Assembly: GCA_003266105.1 (NCBI GenBank)
Contig: MVAA01000091.1
Span: 1 to 15,331 of the forward strand
Origin: Methanosphaera sp. rholeuAM6
GTDB taxonomy: Archaea; Methanobacteriota; Methanobacteria; Methanobacteriales; Methanobacteriaceae
Direction of reading: 5' to 3'
Length of the DNA: 15,331 nt
A program made the position numbers and the translations under genes. Below the pieces are notes generated by a model, which was not told the DNA's origin, did not search any database, and was given only the letters and a program-made list of their open reading frames with translations. Positions 14,173 through 15,331 of the stretch are shown here, in pieces. Numbering within the stretch: position 1 is the first letter of the stretch; each line of letters begins with the position of its first letter.

Positions 14173-14618
14173 TTAAACCATGAATATGGTTTATAACCAA
14201 TTTTTTTATAGGCTTCAATACTTGATTTTAGGGCATCATCATAACTGTCAAAATAATACAAATGTGATGAACAATTACAATCAGAACAACCAAACACTTC
14301 AATATAATCATCCGTACATTTGTTTATTTTGTTTGATATATCACATTCAATTTTTTTAGAACAATAAGTGTATATGACCTCTTCAATAATTGTATTATTA
14401 TTCAATAATAAATAATCAACATGCCAGTGTTTCTTCTTTTTATCCGAAACATGTCTTTCTATACGTTTGGATAATGAATTCAAAGCACTTCCAACATAAA
14501 CGTAATAACCACTCTTAAAACTCATAAAACCTTTTGCTCCAATTTTAATCTTAGAATCACTTAACATATGAATAATAAGACAATAATTACCCTTATCAAT
14601 ACCCACATCATCATTCAT
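14169..14618 (-). CDS. DUF123 GIY-YIG-type protein (Uri-like nuclease family)
   Basis: The 149-aa product has the archaeal DUF123 (COG1833) layout: GNYCLII in place of GIY (about 10-16), YYVYVGSA (about 38-45) in place of YIG, RIERH (about 52-56), HWHVDYL (about 65-71), and a Cys-rich ending FGCSDCNCSSHLYYF. This is the GIY-YIG fold; nuclease activity is predicted for the family but not shown here, and no DNA target is known. ATG 14618 is preferred because GTGAT (14626-14622) lies 3 nt upstream and the domain begins right after it; an in-frame TTG at 14651 would add 11 unrelated-looking residues. It is divergent from the DUF371 gene with 64 nt between starts. Confidence 0.82.
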   Translation of the reverse strand: MNDDVGIDKGNYCLIIHMLSDSKIKIGAKGFMSFKSGYYVYVGSALNSLSKRIERHVSDKKKKHWHVDYLLLNNNTIIEEVIYTYCSKKIECDISNKINKCTDDYIEVFGCSDCNCSSHLYYFDSYDDALKSSIEAYKKIGYKPYSWFN

Positions 14619-14682
14619 AAAATCACTTATTTTAATAGTATTTTCGGTCAATATAATAATTAATAATATCTATGGTGAATAT

Positions 14683-15096
14683 ATGGAATATAGTTTTATA
14701 GCATCAGGTCATCAAAATGTTACTTCTAAACATAAATCGACCTTTGAAATTACTACAGATCCAACATTAACACTTAAAGGGGATTGTATCATTGGAGTAT
14801 CTTCCAATACAACATTAAAAGACTTGCCGGAAGAAATAAAAAAAGATATACAAACAGATAACAATAAAATAGAATTAATACTTGAATCAGATAATTGTTC
14901 TGATAAAATAGTAGGATACGGTTCATCAAAACTAACGTTGGACCATCCATCAGATATGGTATGTAGAAAAAGTGATTTTACCTGCAGTAGAACATTGATG
15001 ATAAAGGCTGATAAAGCCGCAATAGATTTAAATAAGAATTTAATAAACGAATTAAAACAGGGTTCAAAACTAAAAGTTACAATAAGAACAAGTTAA
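14683..15096 (+). CDS. DUF371 family protein of unknown function
   Basis: The 137-aa product matches archaeal DUF371 (COG2090): a start MEYSFIASGHQNVTSKHKST, then FEITTDPTLTLKGDCIIGVSS (about 22-42), and a C-terminal helix-strand ending KLKVTIRTS. It looks like a small soluble beta-rich protein without signal or membrane segment. Function is not established in this family. ATG 14683 has GGTGA (14674-14678) 4 nt upstream. The neighbours, DUF123 on the other strand and tRNA-Leu just downstream on the other strand, do not reveal a role. The stop falls 18 nt before the tRNA 3' end. Confidence 0.85.
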   Translation: MEYSFIASGHQNVTSKHKSTFEITTDPTLTLKGDCIIGVSSNTTLKDLPEEIKKDIQTDNNKIELILESDNCSDKIVGYGSSKLTLDHPSDMVCRKSDFTCSRTLMIKADKAAIDLNKNLINELKQGSKLKVTIRTS

Positions 15097-15114
15097 GTTA
15101 ATAAATTATTGAAA

Positions 15115-15198
<84 letters not shown>

Positions 15199-15331
15199 AT
15201 CAAAAAAAGTATAATATTTCTAAGGATGGATTTAACCATTAAACCTTACAAAATAAAGGTTATTACTGATTATCTTCATTATAATATATAAATATTTCTA
15301 TTAAGAATATTATTGAATTAAAAAAGGATTA

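Overview
The window is AT-rich archaeal DNA from a methanogen, most likely of the order Methanobacteriales. It carries an A-type ATP synthase gene end, mer (F420-dependent methylene-H4MPT reductase), cfbC (coenzyme F430 synthesis) and an archaeosine radical-SAM enzyme. A secreted protein with pseudomurein-binding-type repeats narrows it to archaea with a pseudomurein wall. Low G+C, Asn/Thr/Ser-rich surface protein and AGGTGA-type ribosome binding sites fit Methanosphaera or Methanobrevibacter; I lean to Methanosphaera but cannot prove the genus. I see no insertion sequence, CRISPR array, phage gene or rRNA.

Layout. 1-872: the 3' end of atpB, then atpD and a strong hairpin/T-tract terminator, i.e. 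the end of the ATP synthase operon. 985-2228: an ATP-grasp ligase whose only plausible start is AUU, convergent with an unlisted 51-codon membrane microprotein. 2311-2433: tRNA-Gln(UUG) and its promoter, minus strand. 2434-5000: a long AT-rich leader with tandem TATA elements and a potentially bistable RNA structure, then a secreted Ig-like/PMBR/transglutaminase cell-wall protein that also seems to start at AUU, and a textbook terminator. 5161-7334: mer and the RaSEA-type radical SAM gene, closely spaced. 7365-9547: hcp (hybrid cluster protein) and a TrmB-type regulator, divergent over a 131-bp shared region. 9544-10413: DUF89 phosphatase-like gene, minus. 10713-12139: purF with its terminator. 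12163-14172: a U32-family Fe-S protein directly abutting cfbC. 14169-15096: a DUF123 GIY-YIG protein and a DUF371 protein, divergent. 15115-15198: tRNA-Leu(GAG), minus.

How they fit together. Most of this is core metabolism of a hydrogen-using methanogen (energy conservation, C1 reduction, F430, purines, tRNA modification). The accessory parts are the wall protein with its regulated-looking leader and the stress-type hcp/regulator pair. Three convergent gene pairs end on the same TTAA tetranucleotide, so there is no spacer between them. Several start codons were decided from ribosome binding sites; the AUU starts, the leader and the hcp/regulator pair are the most unusual points. No wholly new multi-gene system is evident.
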